Assembly: GCF_001625695.1 (NCBI RefSeq)
Contig: NZ_AUXY01000058.1
Location: 1 to 64,000 of the forward strand
Direction of reading: 5' to 3'
Length of the DNA stretch: 64,000 bases
From: Pseudoalteromonas luteoviolacea H33-S
GTDB taxonomy: Bacteria; Pseudomonadota; Gammaproteobacteria; Enterobacterales; Alteromonadaceae
Below are positions 49,901-57,141 of this stretch, piece by piece. How positions within the stretch are numbered: the first letter of the stretch is position 1; every line of letters starts with the position of its first letter. The notes beneath the pieces are model-generated. The model did no database searches. It was not told where the DNA came from and was given only the letters and a program-made list of their open reading frames with translations. Made by a program: the position numbers and the translations under genes.

Positions 49901-51004
49901 GCGCTCATCAATAATCGTAATGATCGCATTGCACGTACTAAGGTGTTTGCACAAATACTCATTGAAGATCTCACCTTTGATTATATCGTCGTTATCGGCA
50001 CTAATGTGGATGGCTTTCTCGCTTACTTTAACCAAGCATTGAGCGCACGTATTGCACGTATTATTGCCAATAATGACCGAGAAGATCTCGCCAAACTACT
50101 CGAACAGTTTAAATGCTTAGTCTCTGATCAAATGCTCTGTGATAAGTTAAATGCGCTACTCCCAAATACACAGTTGGACTGTGAGACGCTTCAGGACAAA
50201 TCCCAAATGGCAGCATTTTTTGAGCAGCACGTAGATAGTGGACGTCAGCGCCGTTATTTTAATCACTTAGTTGAAAGCTGGCATTTGGCCAATGACATAA
50301 TGTCCATAGAGGATTTGCAAGCACACGCTAAAGAAATAAGCGACCACTTAAATACACTACTTGCGGCGCGCACGCGGCTAATTGAAAACCCCTACATTAG
50401 CGCCGATGAACTCACTCGAAAAATCGCCAAGCTCGGATTAGATGGGCAACATCAACTTATTGTGGGTATGCAAAACATAAAAGGCGCCGGCCTTAACTAT
50501 GTTTATGCATGGCAAAAATGGCATCATCTACATCAAACTTGCGATCATTTGTTAGATCACCACATCAGCCAAGCACAGTTTAGACAAGGGTTGATGAAAC
50601 TCGCACAAACCTCACGGATCGGCGTAATAGAGCAAGACTATTTTAATGACTTTCTTGGTAAGCTCAGTAAATTACCCCATGCTCAAAACGAATTTAGTCA
50701 GGCTGAAATCGCCCACCTTAAAGAGCGCCTGCAAAGTAAAGATCCCAAATCAAACAGTGAGGAAGAAGAGATAAAACAAAATCGTGCCACTCGTTTTGTC
50801 TTGCAAGTCGTGGAGTCTTTTTTAGATGCAGGTGCTGCTGTGAAGCGTAAAAAAACAGCCCAACAAGTTTATAAAGACATCGCATCACAACGCATCACGC
50901 TCGAAAAAGCCATTGCAGTTTTGGCCGCACTCAATCGTAGCCAAAAGCCAGGCTGGTTGGCCCTTCAACAGAAACGAAAAAGAATTCCAAGCTCTAAAAA
51001 TTAG
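46904..51004 (+). CDS. CapB/PgsB-type amide ligase with HEAT-like N-terminal extension
   Basis: 1,366 residues; ordinary CapB/PgsB has about 400. Residues about 150-480 look like HEAT repeats (HIRHGMIRALVNQVSLI; HPYHRVRQATIECIPSY). A hydrophobic segment (QLVFFVCAFMAYFW) lies near 705-718. The Mur-ligase-like core follows: P-loop GGWGTRGKSGTERL from 734, KTTGCEAM, LWECMGLTPRYV and TNAYPDHEDILGPTG near 838-852, matching the CapB pattern. It should use ATP to join amino acids by side-chain amide bonds, probably gamma-linked glutamate. A C-terminal helical extension (about 1,150-1,366) is also unusual. Last gene of the operon. Confidence 0.82.
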   Translation: MADKTLKRQLQDLLFADTEQFWLNLYQHKYQTLVDELADWELVKNKPEQEQISYWQLLQTIAFLRHKIESHHGNLQAIEADYKSFIERLNKAELKAERELHILKYAEQLGASRLELQKDKLAFSRWFDEGAVIARYQSKVSEIEQDLKFLIAKLGALTNRYLRSSKDDLNTAWQKLDLQPFFIHLLAHSNSLHIRHGMIRALVNQVSLIHEFSADPELDAELVAQLIELLEADNTPYLAIIDILEILIHQRPTFIRSFMWAKVAESVNDFPDKPKNNDQLFILAAMPKVLIQQRALTDSDIKLILQLSTHPYHRVRQATIECIPSYENEFATQLLESRFRYETENAIRFTLIKQLTAARFSENGLAFKHWKRCLQGEESFEIKRIILEQSARLMLNMQLETDQPESIFKQFIDVLNLQLEQDPSTAVRRFITRTREQLNSFYIQELIVSIEDQLALGETVTLSTDAAHEEIGRALSFIAQSELGFNGYQQGDKWQIHNGTLKGRRFWRIWHEFFTPSTDKRQSYSHTKAQKPSAELHVTSCSTAEISETNVPGEALYNLEEHSARPYLPLPDYLLSILSQDQLPAQAKSYTPDGILLITRPHKLIQRIRAYWQISIKFSSLDRLRKGGELEQQNYLDAIRKLGFQIEFIGYGSTHTAQFPVESGIRQLFSRTSITTALINIGLGFKEYLYSIYQNSIGQLVFFVCAFMAYFWSRHIKVSQNIQRNRKHIPISIGGWGTRGKSGTERLKAALFSSIALKVITKTTGCEAMMIYTTSNGEQHELPLFRPFDKASIWEQSDVLAFAKSVKADVFLWECMGLTPRYVRILRRWMNDNFATITNAYPDHEDILGPTGLDVATEMSSFIGSNTQVFTAEQSMYPVLNKSAEQKDSTLIQVHWGEGFQITDDIRALYPYEEHPDNIALVCKMAQYIGINKDYVFKETAERIVPDIGVLQHFEPAPIGTLTQSFVNSMSANERLATIENWRRLNLFGQSQQPKIQTIALINNRNDRIARTKVFAQILIEDLTFDYIVVIGTNVDGFLAYFNQALSARIARIIANNDREDLAKLLEQFKCLVSDQMLCDKLNALLPNTQLDCETLQDKSQMAAFFEQHVDSGRQRRYFNHLVESWHLANDIMSIEDLQAHAKEISDHLNTLLAARTRLIENPYISADELTRKIAKLGLDGQHQLIVGMQNIKGAGLNYVYAWQKWHHLHQTCDHLLDHHISQAQFRQGLMKLAQTSRIGVIEQDYFNDFLGKLSKLPHAQNEFSQAEIAHLKERLQSKDPKSNSEEEEIKQNRATRFVLQVVESFLDAGAAVKRKKTAQQVYKDIASQRITLEKAIAVLAALNRSQKPGWLALQQKRKRIPSSKN

Positions 51005-51178
51005 TACTTTTTAACTAATTTCATATGGAGTTAAATTTAAGGAATAATAAATTCCAGTCATTTTTTGTATTTTAATTGACCTGAGCATTCAAAACTAGGA
51101 AAATAAGATTAGACAAAATAAATTCACATTAACACTTTACTAACAACGGATGTTATGTAATCAAGTTGGGAGTAATAT

Positions 51179-52387
51179 ATGAAGCTATCCACGTCATCTG
51201 TATTATTAATTACTGCATTGACAGCAAGCCAGAATGTTCTGGCAGATAATAATCTAATTGCCAATGGTTCATTTGAACAATCAGGAAATATTTCAGGGAC
51301 TTGGAAACTCTTCAATAACCTTTCAGGCTGGCAGCGTACAGGCGCACGCTTTGAAATTCAAACCGATAGACTCGGTCTTATTACACCACAAGATGGTTCA
51401 CAATATTTAGAATTAGACTCAACCAGCAACTATACCGCGTATCAAAACATTGCTACCGAAGCTGGTAAGCGTTATGTGGTCAGTTTTTATTACTCTCCGA
51501 GAGTACGCAACAACTCCCATACAAATCAAGCAACGGTTACGTGGAATGGTCAAGTTATCGCTAATTTAAATGGCACTAACCGAGGTTGGCAGCACGTAAC
51601 AGTCACGGTAACTGCCGACAGTGCCCAGAGCACACTGGCGTTTTCTGGTAGCGGCACCTCAGATTCAAACGGTGCCTTATTAGATAATGTATCAGTGACG
51701 GCAGATTGCGTTACTGGTTTGTTTGGCATTAACAACTATGGCAGTGCAGGTGATGGATATATTTTCAATTTCAATTTAGACACCATGACTTACAGCAAAG
51801 TTGCTGGCGTGTCTCATACCGCGTCAAATATCGCGAGCAAAGACGGCGTGTTGTATTTCATGGAACAAAATAACAATCAAACAAAAGCCTCTACATTATG
51901 GTCACTTGATTTAAGTGGTAATGTTGAGACAGCTGTTGCCAATGCGACATCATGGCCTATTTATCGCTCTGCAGTTAGTGACGACGGTATACACCTTCGC
52001 GCTACGAGTAAAACCTACATGTATGACTACAATCTGCAAACGGGTGAAAAGACTGTACTAGGTAAGCTGAAATACACAGGCGATGACTTTAGTCACGGCG
52101 ATATCGCTTACTCAGCTGACAACAACACGCTATACGTATTAACCGGTAAAGCGCTATATACGTTAGATACCGCAGACATGAGCCTCACTAAAATTGGCGA
52201 ACATGGCGTAAATTGGGCGTCTGGCCTTGCCATTTCGGACACTGGCACCTTGTACGTGTCAGGCCGCCAGAGTGGTCAGAATGCAAAAATTTATTCACTT
52301 AATCCAAATACAGCAGTCGCGACAGAGCTGATGGAAGGCCCAGCGCATATTAATGACCTAACTTTTGTCGATAATTACTGTCGTTAA
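51179..52387 (+). CDS. Secreted DUF642-like plus beta-propeller-like protein
   Basis: 402 residues. Signal peptide (to about VLA-D); a DUF642/carbohydrate-binding-like sandwich (NLIANGSFEQSG...DGSQYLELDS...GALLDNVSV, about 24-175); then short repeats of the type YSADNNTLYVLTG and ISDTGTLYVSGR, suggesting a propeller. Two cysteines at the end and after the first domain. GGGAG precedes the ATG. It stands 174 bases after the CapB-type gene with its own terminator; it may bind an extracellular polymer, but a link to the operon is unproven. Confidence 0.65.
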   Translation: MKLSTSSVLLITALTASQNVLADNNLIANGSFEQSGNISGTWKLFNNLSGWQRTGARFEIQTDRLGLITPQDGSQYLELDSTSNYTAYQNIATEAGKRYVVSFYYSPRVRNNSHTNQATVTWNGQVIANLNGTNRGWQHVTVTVTADSAQSTLAFSGSGTSDSNGALLDNVSVTADCVTGLFGINNYGSAGDGYIFNFNLDTMTYSKVAGVSHTASNIASKDGVLYFMEQNNNQTKASTLWSLDLSGNVETAVANATSWPIYRSAVSDDGIHLRATSKTYMYDYNLQTGEKTVLGKLKYTGDDFSHGDIAYSADNNTLYVLTGKALYTLDTADMSLTKIGEHGVNWASGLAISDTGTLYVSGRQSGQNAKIYSLNPNTAVATELMEGPAHINDLTFVDNYCR

Positions 52388-52401
52388 TATTTATTAATCT
52401 T

Positions 52402-52429
52402 AAAAACCAGCCTCTTGGCTGGTTTTTTT
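52402..52429 (+). terminator. Terminator after the DUF642-like gene
   Basis: AAACCAGCC (52404-52412), loop TCTT, GGCTGGTTT (52417-52425), then T-run. Confidence 0.9.
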
Positions 52430-52562
52430 ATGCCAAGACGCCTCTAAACCTATCTGGTAAGGCTTCCCCATAGCCACCTTGCTGGGTATACTGACGCGTT
52501 TTTCGTGAATAGTTAGTCAATACTGACTTCGTACGTAGAGCTTTTGGGAACTGGCCTCCCAA
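52428..52562 (-). CDS. Possible 44-residue ORF or conserved intergenic repeat
   Basis: A TTG-started frame on the minus strand, preceded directly by an in-frame TAA, encodes a basic peptide with TNYSRKTRQYTQQGGYGEAL and ends PDRFRGVLA. The composition (Gly/Arg/Gln/Tyr, no low-complexity bias) looks like real protein rather than noise, more like the tail of a longer protein than a free-standing gene. No clear ribosome-binding site. It could be a gene remnant or part of a dispersed repeat. Confidence 0.3.
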   Translation of the reverse strand: MGGQFPKALRTKSVLTNYSRKTRQYTQQGGYGEALPDRFRGVLA

Positions 52563-52657
52563 TTAAAAACAGACAAATTCACACTTATATAAGTATAAAT
52601 TTGCCGATGATATAAAGGCCATACAACACACATGTGATAAATCTGGAAGTAATAAAT

Positions 52658-54094
52658 ATGAATTCAATACCTAATCGAGGTGAGTTTTTAGGCCATCCTA
52701 AGGGTCTATTCTTACTATTCGGCACGGAGATGTGGGAGCGATTTGGCTACTACGGTATGCGTGCAATTTTAGTACTTTATCTAGTAGCTCAGGTACAAAG
52801 TGGAGGTTTTGGCTGGACGAATGCCGACGCACTTAGCTTATACGGCACCTTTACTATGGCCGTATACTTAACTCCGCTATTTGGCGGCTGGCTAGCAGAT
52901 AACGTACTGGGACAACGCAAAGCCATCATCATCGGTGGTATTTTAATGGCGGCAGGTCATTTCATCATGGGTATTCCACACAGTGTGGTCGCAGGCCAAG
53001 AAGAAAATGTCTTCTATATTGGTCTTACATTACTGTGTATCGGTAACGGTTTATTCAAGCCAAATATCTCTACTATGGTGGGTGACTTATATGAAGAAGG
53101 TGACAAACGTCGTGATGGCGCATTCACCATCTTCTACATGGGCATTAACTTAGGTGGCGCATTAGGCCCACTGGTCGCAGGCTATGTTGCATCTGAAATA
53201 AACTGGCAAGCCGGTTTTGTTGCGGCAGGTATTGGTATGGTGATCTCTGTCGTCATGCAAATGCTACTAAGTCAAAAATACTTGGGTGATATTGGTGTCA
53301 TTCCAGCTGCGAAGTTATCACAACAGCAGTCAGAATCTGGTACAAAAGAGCCATTAACTAAAGTGGAAAAAGATCGTATTCGCGTGATCTTTACCATGTC
53401 TGTATTTAGTATTATTTTTTGGATGGGCTTTGAGCAAGCCGGTGGTTTGATGAACCTATTCGCCAATGATTATACAGATCGCATGCTGATGGGCTTTGAA
53501 ATTCCAGCGTCTTGGTTCCAATCTTTAAACTCCATTTTCATCATCATCTTTGCGCCTATTGTCGCCATGATATGGTTAAAGCTTGATAAACGAGAGCCAA
53601 ACTCTCCGGTGAAGTTTGCAATTGGCCTGGTTTTCTTAGCACTTGGCTTCTTAACTATGATGCTGGCACTAATGACAGAAGGCGCAGCAGCCGGTGGTAC
53701 TTTGCAGATCAGCATGATGTGGTTAGTACTATTTTATTTGTTCCACACCCTAGGTGAACTCTGCCTGTCTCCAATTGGCTTATCCATGGTGAGTAAACTG
53801 GCACCACTTCGCCTTGCATCACTGCTTATGGGTATTTGGTTTCTATGTACGGCAGTCGCAAATAAAATAGCCGGCTTTGTCGGTTCGTTCATTGGCGAAG
53901 GCCAAGAAGCAATGGGGAACGCAATGGGTATCTTTATTGGTTTAGGTGCAACAGCACTCATTTCTGCACTGGCGATGTACTTGCTCAGTAACAAGCTGGT
54001 TGACTGGATGCATGGTGCTGAGGGGGACAATGAGCCCCACACCCAAGCTCACTATCTTGAAAAAGAGCTCGAAGTCACTGGCGAAAGACAGTAA
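52658..54094 (+). CDS. Proton-dependent oligopeptide transporter (POT/PTR family)
   Basis: 478 residues, about 14 membrane helices, from the ATG at 52658 (GGAAG 8 bases upstream; a GTG 8 codons earlier extends the frame). The family signature FGTEMWERFGYYGMRAIL carries the ExxER proton-coupling motif; FYMGINLGGALGPLVAGY is the second PTR signature. It imports di- and tripeptides with protons, like DtpA/DtpT, and could supply tyrosine for the catabolic genes downstream. Confidence 0.93.
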   Translation: MNSIPNRGEFLGHPKGLFLLFGTEMWERFGYYGMRAILVLYLVAQVQSGGFGWTNADALSLYGTFTMAVYLTPLFGGWLADNVLGQRKAIIIGGILMAAGHFIMGIPHSVVAGQEENVFYIGLTLLCIGNGLFKPNISTMVGDLYEEGDKRRDGAFTIFYMGINLGGALGPLVAGYVASEINWQAGFVAAGIGMVISVVMQMLLSQKYLGDIGVIPAAKLSQQQSESGTKEPLTKVEKDRIRVIFTMSVFSIIFWMGFEQAGGLMNLFANDYTDRMLMGFEIPASWFQSLNSIFIIIFAPIVAMIWLKLDKREPNSPVKFAIGLVFLALGFLTMMLALMTEGAAAGGTLQISMMWLVLFYLFHTLGELCLSPIGLSMVSKLAPLRLASLLMGIWFLCTAVANKIAGFVGSFIGEGQEAMGNAMGIFIGLGATALISALAMYLLSNKLVDWMHGAEGDNEPHTQAHYLEKELEVTGERQ

Positions 54095-54112
54095 CCCATA
54101 AATAAAATTTAC

Positions 54113-54144
54113 GAAAAAGCCGCACTTTTCAGCACGGCTTTTTC
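54113..54144 (+). terminator. Terminator after the peptide transporter
   Basis: GAAAAAGCCG (54113-54122) pairs with CGGCTTTTTC (54135-54144). Confidence 0.85.
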
Positions 54145-54161
54145 ATATCTCAACCCTTAAA

Positions 54162-54179
54162 TGTACAATTAAGTTTACA
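54162..54179 (+). promoter_or_regulatory. TyrR box, distal, upstream of hpd
   Basis: TGTACA-ATTAAG-TTTACA: 11 of 12 consensus bases of TGTAAA-N6-TTTACA with correct spacing, 347 bases before hpd. The site is also close behind the peptide transporter terminator. Confidence 0.75.
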
Positions 54180-54395
54180 GACAAACCCTTAATTACCTCT
54201 TTGATTCACATCGCGCATATAACTGTAGACTTCTTGAACAATCATATAAAAAATAAAAAAGCACTATAAAATCATAACCTTGAATTTATATCTCTTTCTA
54301 AAATGTGTTAATTAACAACCTAATTTTCAGTTTAATTACAGCTTTTCAATCTAAAAAAATTGTCTGTTTTCATTTTGTCTTAAAACGGCACCAAA

Positions 54396-54413
54396 TGTGC
54401 AATCAAATTTACA
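54396..54413 (+). promoter_or_regulatory. TyrR box, proximal, upstream of hpd
   Basis: TGTGCA-ATCAAA-TTTACA: 10 of 12 consensus bases, correct spacing, 113 bases before the hpd start, a usual place for an activating site. With the distal box it could form a loop. Confidence 0.75.
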
Positions 54414-54525
54414 AAACAGCCATGAGTGAATTGATGTTGAAACCTTTCACTTTAGGTCATTTTGATTAATTATCCACTGCATAAATTACAACAAGCAATC
54501 CAGTGCTTAATGCAGGAGAATGACA

Positions 54526-55572
54526 ATGAGTGAAGTAAATAATCCTCTTGGCCTTGTAGGTATCGAATTTACTGAATACGCAACCCCAGACGCAGATTAC
54601 ATGGACAAAATCTTTGCTGATTTTGGTTTCTCTAAACTTAAAAAGTTTAAAGGTAAAGACATCGTTCATTACAACCAGAACGAGATCCATTTCCTTCTAA
54701 ACAACGAGCGTGGCGGTTTCTCTGCCGAGTTTGCTAAGTCACACGGTCCTGCTATTTGTTCAATGGGCTGGCGTGTAGAAGACGCACAAAAAGCATTTGA
54801 TATTGCTGTAGAGCGTGGTGCAAAACCAGCGACTGATTCTGCAAACAAAGACCTACCATACCCTGCTATTTACGGTATTGGTGACAGCCTTATTTACTTC
54901 ATCGATGTATTCGGTGATAAAGGCTCTATCTTTGAAAATGATTTTGAAGACCTAGAAGAGCAAAACATTGTTGAAGACAAAGGTTTCATCCGCATTGACC
55001 ACCTAACTAACAATGTTTACAAAGGTACAATGGAAACATGGGCAAACTTCTATAAAGGCGTATTTGGCTTTGAAGAAGTGCGTTACTTCGACATCAAAGG
55101 TCAGAAGACTGCGCTACTTTCTTACGCACTTAAGTCACCTTGTGGTACTTTCTCGATTCCAATCAATGAAGGTAAAGATGACAACAACAACCAGATCGAT
55201 GAGTACCTAGATGAGTACAACGGTCCGGGCGTACAGCACCTTGCATTCTTAACAAACGACCTTGTTGGCTCTCTAGATAAGCTAGACAAAACAAACATCG
55301 CGACTTTAGATATTGTTGATCACTACTACGATACAATTTTCGACCGTGTACCTTGGGTTGCTGAAGATAAGCAAAAGATCAAAGAGCACCAGATCCTAGT
55401 AGATAGCCAGAGCGAAAACTGCTACCTACTTCAAATCTTCACCAAGAACCTGTTCGGTCCTATCTTCATCGAGATGATCCAACGTGTTGATGACGGTGGC
55501 TTTGGTGAAGGTAACTTCCAGGCTCTATTTGAGTCAATTGAACGTGACCAAGAGCGTCGTGGTGTGATTTAA
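54526..55572 (+). CDS. hpd: 4-hydroxyphenylpyruvate dioxygenase
   Basis: 348 residues from the ATG at 54526, 7 bases after AGGAG (the ATG two codons earlier is too close to it). Iron ligands: His159 (FIRIDHLTNNVY), His238 (GVQHLAF) and Glu316 (FIEMIQR), as in the two-domain HPPD family. It converts 4-hydroxyphenylpyruvate to homogentisate in tyrosine breakdown. Two TyrR boxes precede it, and fahA follows after a terminator. Codon use and strong ribosome-binding site suggest high expression. Confidence 0.96.
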   Translation: MSEVNNPLGLVGIEFTEYATPDADYMDKIFADFGFSKLKKFKGKDIVHYNQNEIHFLLNNERGGFSAEFAKSHGPAICSMGWRVEDAQKAFDIAVERGAKPATDSANKDLPYPAIYGIGDSLIYFIDVFGDKGSIFENDFEDLEEQNIVEDKGFIRIDHLTNNVYKGTMETWANFYKGVFGFEEVRYFDIKGQKTALLSYALKSPCGTFSIPINEGKDDNNNQIDEYLDEYNGPGVQHLAFLTNDLVGSLDKLDKTNIATLDIVDHYYDTIFDRVPWVAEDKQKIKEHQILVDSQSENCYLLQIFTKNLFGPIFIEMIQRVDDGGFGEGNFQALFESIERDQERRGVI

Positions 55573-55596
55573 TCACTTACCAGTTAAGACAAAATA

Positions 55597-55622
55597 AAAA
55601 GCAGCTTTTCTAAGCTGCTTTT
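55597..55622 (+). terminator. Terminator after hpd
   Basis: AAAAGCAGCTT (55597-55607), loop TTCT, AAGCTGCTTTT (55612-55622). It separates hpd from fahA, so fahA is read through or has its own promoter in 55623-55705. Confidence 0.85.
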
Positions 55623-55705
55623 GCTATTTAAACTTGGCCATATTCTGGCGAAAGCACAAATAAAAATGCATAGTCATATGCAGCTTGTAGAAAAAAGGAA
55701 AGACC

Positions 55706-57019
55706 ATGTCTTTTATCAATGAAACACACGATATTAATTTAAAAAGCTGGGTTGCAAGTGCAAACCAGGCTGGTAACGATTTCCCAATTCAAAACTTACC
55801 GTTTGCGTCATTTCGTCGCAAAGGCAACAATGAAGAATTCCGTGGCGGCGTAGCCATTGGTGATCAAGTACTAGATCTAGCAGTCGTTGCAGCTGCAAAC
55901 ATCTTTGACGGTTTAGCGCAAGAAGCGGTTGAAGCAGCAAATGCACAAGCACTAAACGAATTCATGGGTCTAGGTAAAGCACATTGGTCAGGCTTACGTT
56001 TAGCACTTTCTCGTGCATTACGTGAAGGCTCTGAGCATCAAGGTGCCCTTGAGAGTGCACTTGTAGCACAAGATGACGTTGAATATGCTCTTCCGTGTCA
56101 CATTGGTGACTACACTGATTTCTACACATCAATCTATCACGCAACTGCAGTAGGTAGCTTGTTCCGCCCTGATAACCCACTTCTGCCTAACTACAAATGG
56201 GTACCAATCGGTTACCATGGCCGTGCTTCATCTATTGATGTATCAGGTCAGACTTTCCCGCGTCCTAAAGGCCAAACTAAGGCTCCAGATGCAGAAGCGC
56301 CATCATTTGGCCCTTGTAAACGTCTAGACTACGAACTAGAGCTAGGTATTTACCTTGGTAAAGGCAATGAACTCGGTGAAGCGATTGCACTTGAAGATGC
56401 AGAAGACCACGTATTCGGTTTCTGTCTATTTAATGACTGGTCAGCACGTGACCTACAAGCCTGGGAATACCAACCTTTAGGTCCATTCCTTGCGAAGAAC
56501 TTTGCATCAACAGTCTCACCATGGATTGTGACAACAGAAGCGTTAGCACCATACCGCACCGCGTGGCACCGTGACGAAAACGACCCACAACCAATGAGCT
56601 ACCTAGAGTCTGCACAGAACCGTGAGACTGGTTCATTTGATATTCAAATGGACGTACTTATCGAAACAGATAAGATGCGCAGCGAAAATGCAGCACCAAG
56701 CAAGGTTTCTGAGTCAAGCTTCAAGCACAGCTACTGGACAGTTGCACAAATGGTTACGCACCATACAGTCAATGGTTGTAACTTCTTACCAGGTGATATG
56801 CTAGGTTCAGGCACACAATCAGGCCCAGAACATGAAGAAGCAGGTTCATTACTTGAACTGTCTCGCGGCGGTAAAGAATCGATTACTTTAAGCAACGGCG
56901 AAGAGCGTAAATTCCTTGAAGACGGTGACAAGGTCATTATGCGCGGCTGGTGTGAAGCTGACGGCTTCAACCGTATCGGCTTCGGCTCAGTAGAAGGCAC
57001 TGTGCTTCCTGCAAAATAA
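55706..57019 (+). CDS. fahA: Fumarylacetoacetase
   Basis: 437 residues with the full fumarylacetoacetase pattern: DYTDFYTSIYHATAVGSLFRP, VPIGYHGRASS (catalytic His), FGPCKRLDYELELGIY and DWSARDLQAWEYQPLGPFLAKNF (metal and substrate ligands). It cleaves fumarylacetoacetate to fumarate and acetoacetate, the last step of tyrosine breakdown. AAGGAAAG precedes the ATG. The two steps between HPPD and this enzyme (hmgA, maiA) are not next to it. Confidence 0.95.
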   Translation: MSFINETHDINLKSWVASANQAGNDFPIQNLPFASFRRKGNNEEFRGGVAIGDQVLDLAVVAAANIFDGLAQEAVEAANAQALNEFMGLGKAHWSGLRLALSRALREGSEHQGALESALVAQDDVEYALPCHIGDYTDFYTSIYHATAVGSLFRPDNPLLPNYKWVPIGYHGRASSIDVSGQTFPRPKGQTKAPDAEAPSFGPCKRLDYELELGIYLGKGNELGEAIALEDAEDHVFGFCLFNDWSARDLQAWEYQPLGPFLAKNFASTVSPWIVTTEALAPYRTAWHRDENDPQPMSYLESAQNRETGSFDIQMDVLIETDKMRSENAAPSKVSESSFKHSYWTVAQMVTHHTVNGCNFLPGDMLGSGTQSGPEHEEAGSLLELSRGGKESITLSNGEERKFLEDGDKVIMRGWCEADGFNRIGFGSVEGTVLPAK

Positions 57020-57045
57020 TTGAATAAAATAATTTCATTCAAATC

Positions 57046-57074
57046 AAAGGCGTGCATAAACACGCCTTTTTTTT
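57046..57074 (+). terminator. Terminator after fahA
   Basis: AAAGGCGTG (57046-57054), loop CATAAA, CACGCCTTT (57061-57069), then T-run. Confidence 0.9.
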
Positions 57075-57141
57075 ATGATTTTATACTGGCTTTTTGTATA
57101 AAAATTGTTAGAGTTAGGCGTTATCTAAATTTTTAAGTGTT

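Larger units (their letters stand above)
54095..54525. other. hpd regulatory region
   Basis: 431 bases without a gene: a terminator and two TyrR boxes (listed separately), otherwise A/T-rich. No other element recognised. Confidence 0.6.

Noticed and set aside
32337..51004. Polymer operon as a recently acquired island
   Set aside because: No integrase, tRNA junction or direct repeats at its ends, and base composition looks like the neighbours; horizontal origin cannot be claimed from this sequence.
55706..57019. Reading the gene after hpd as homogentisate dioxygenase
   Set aside because: The sequence has the full fumarylacetoacetase signature (YHGRASS, FGPCKRLDYELE), not that of HmgA.
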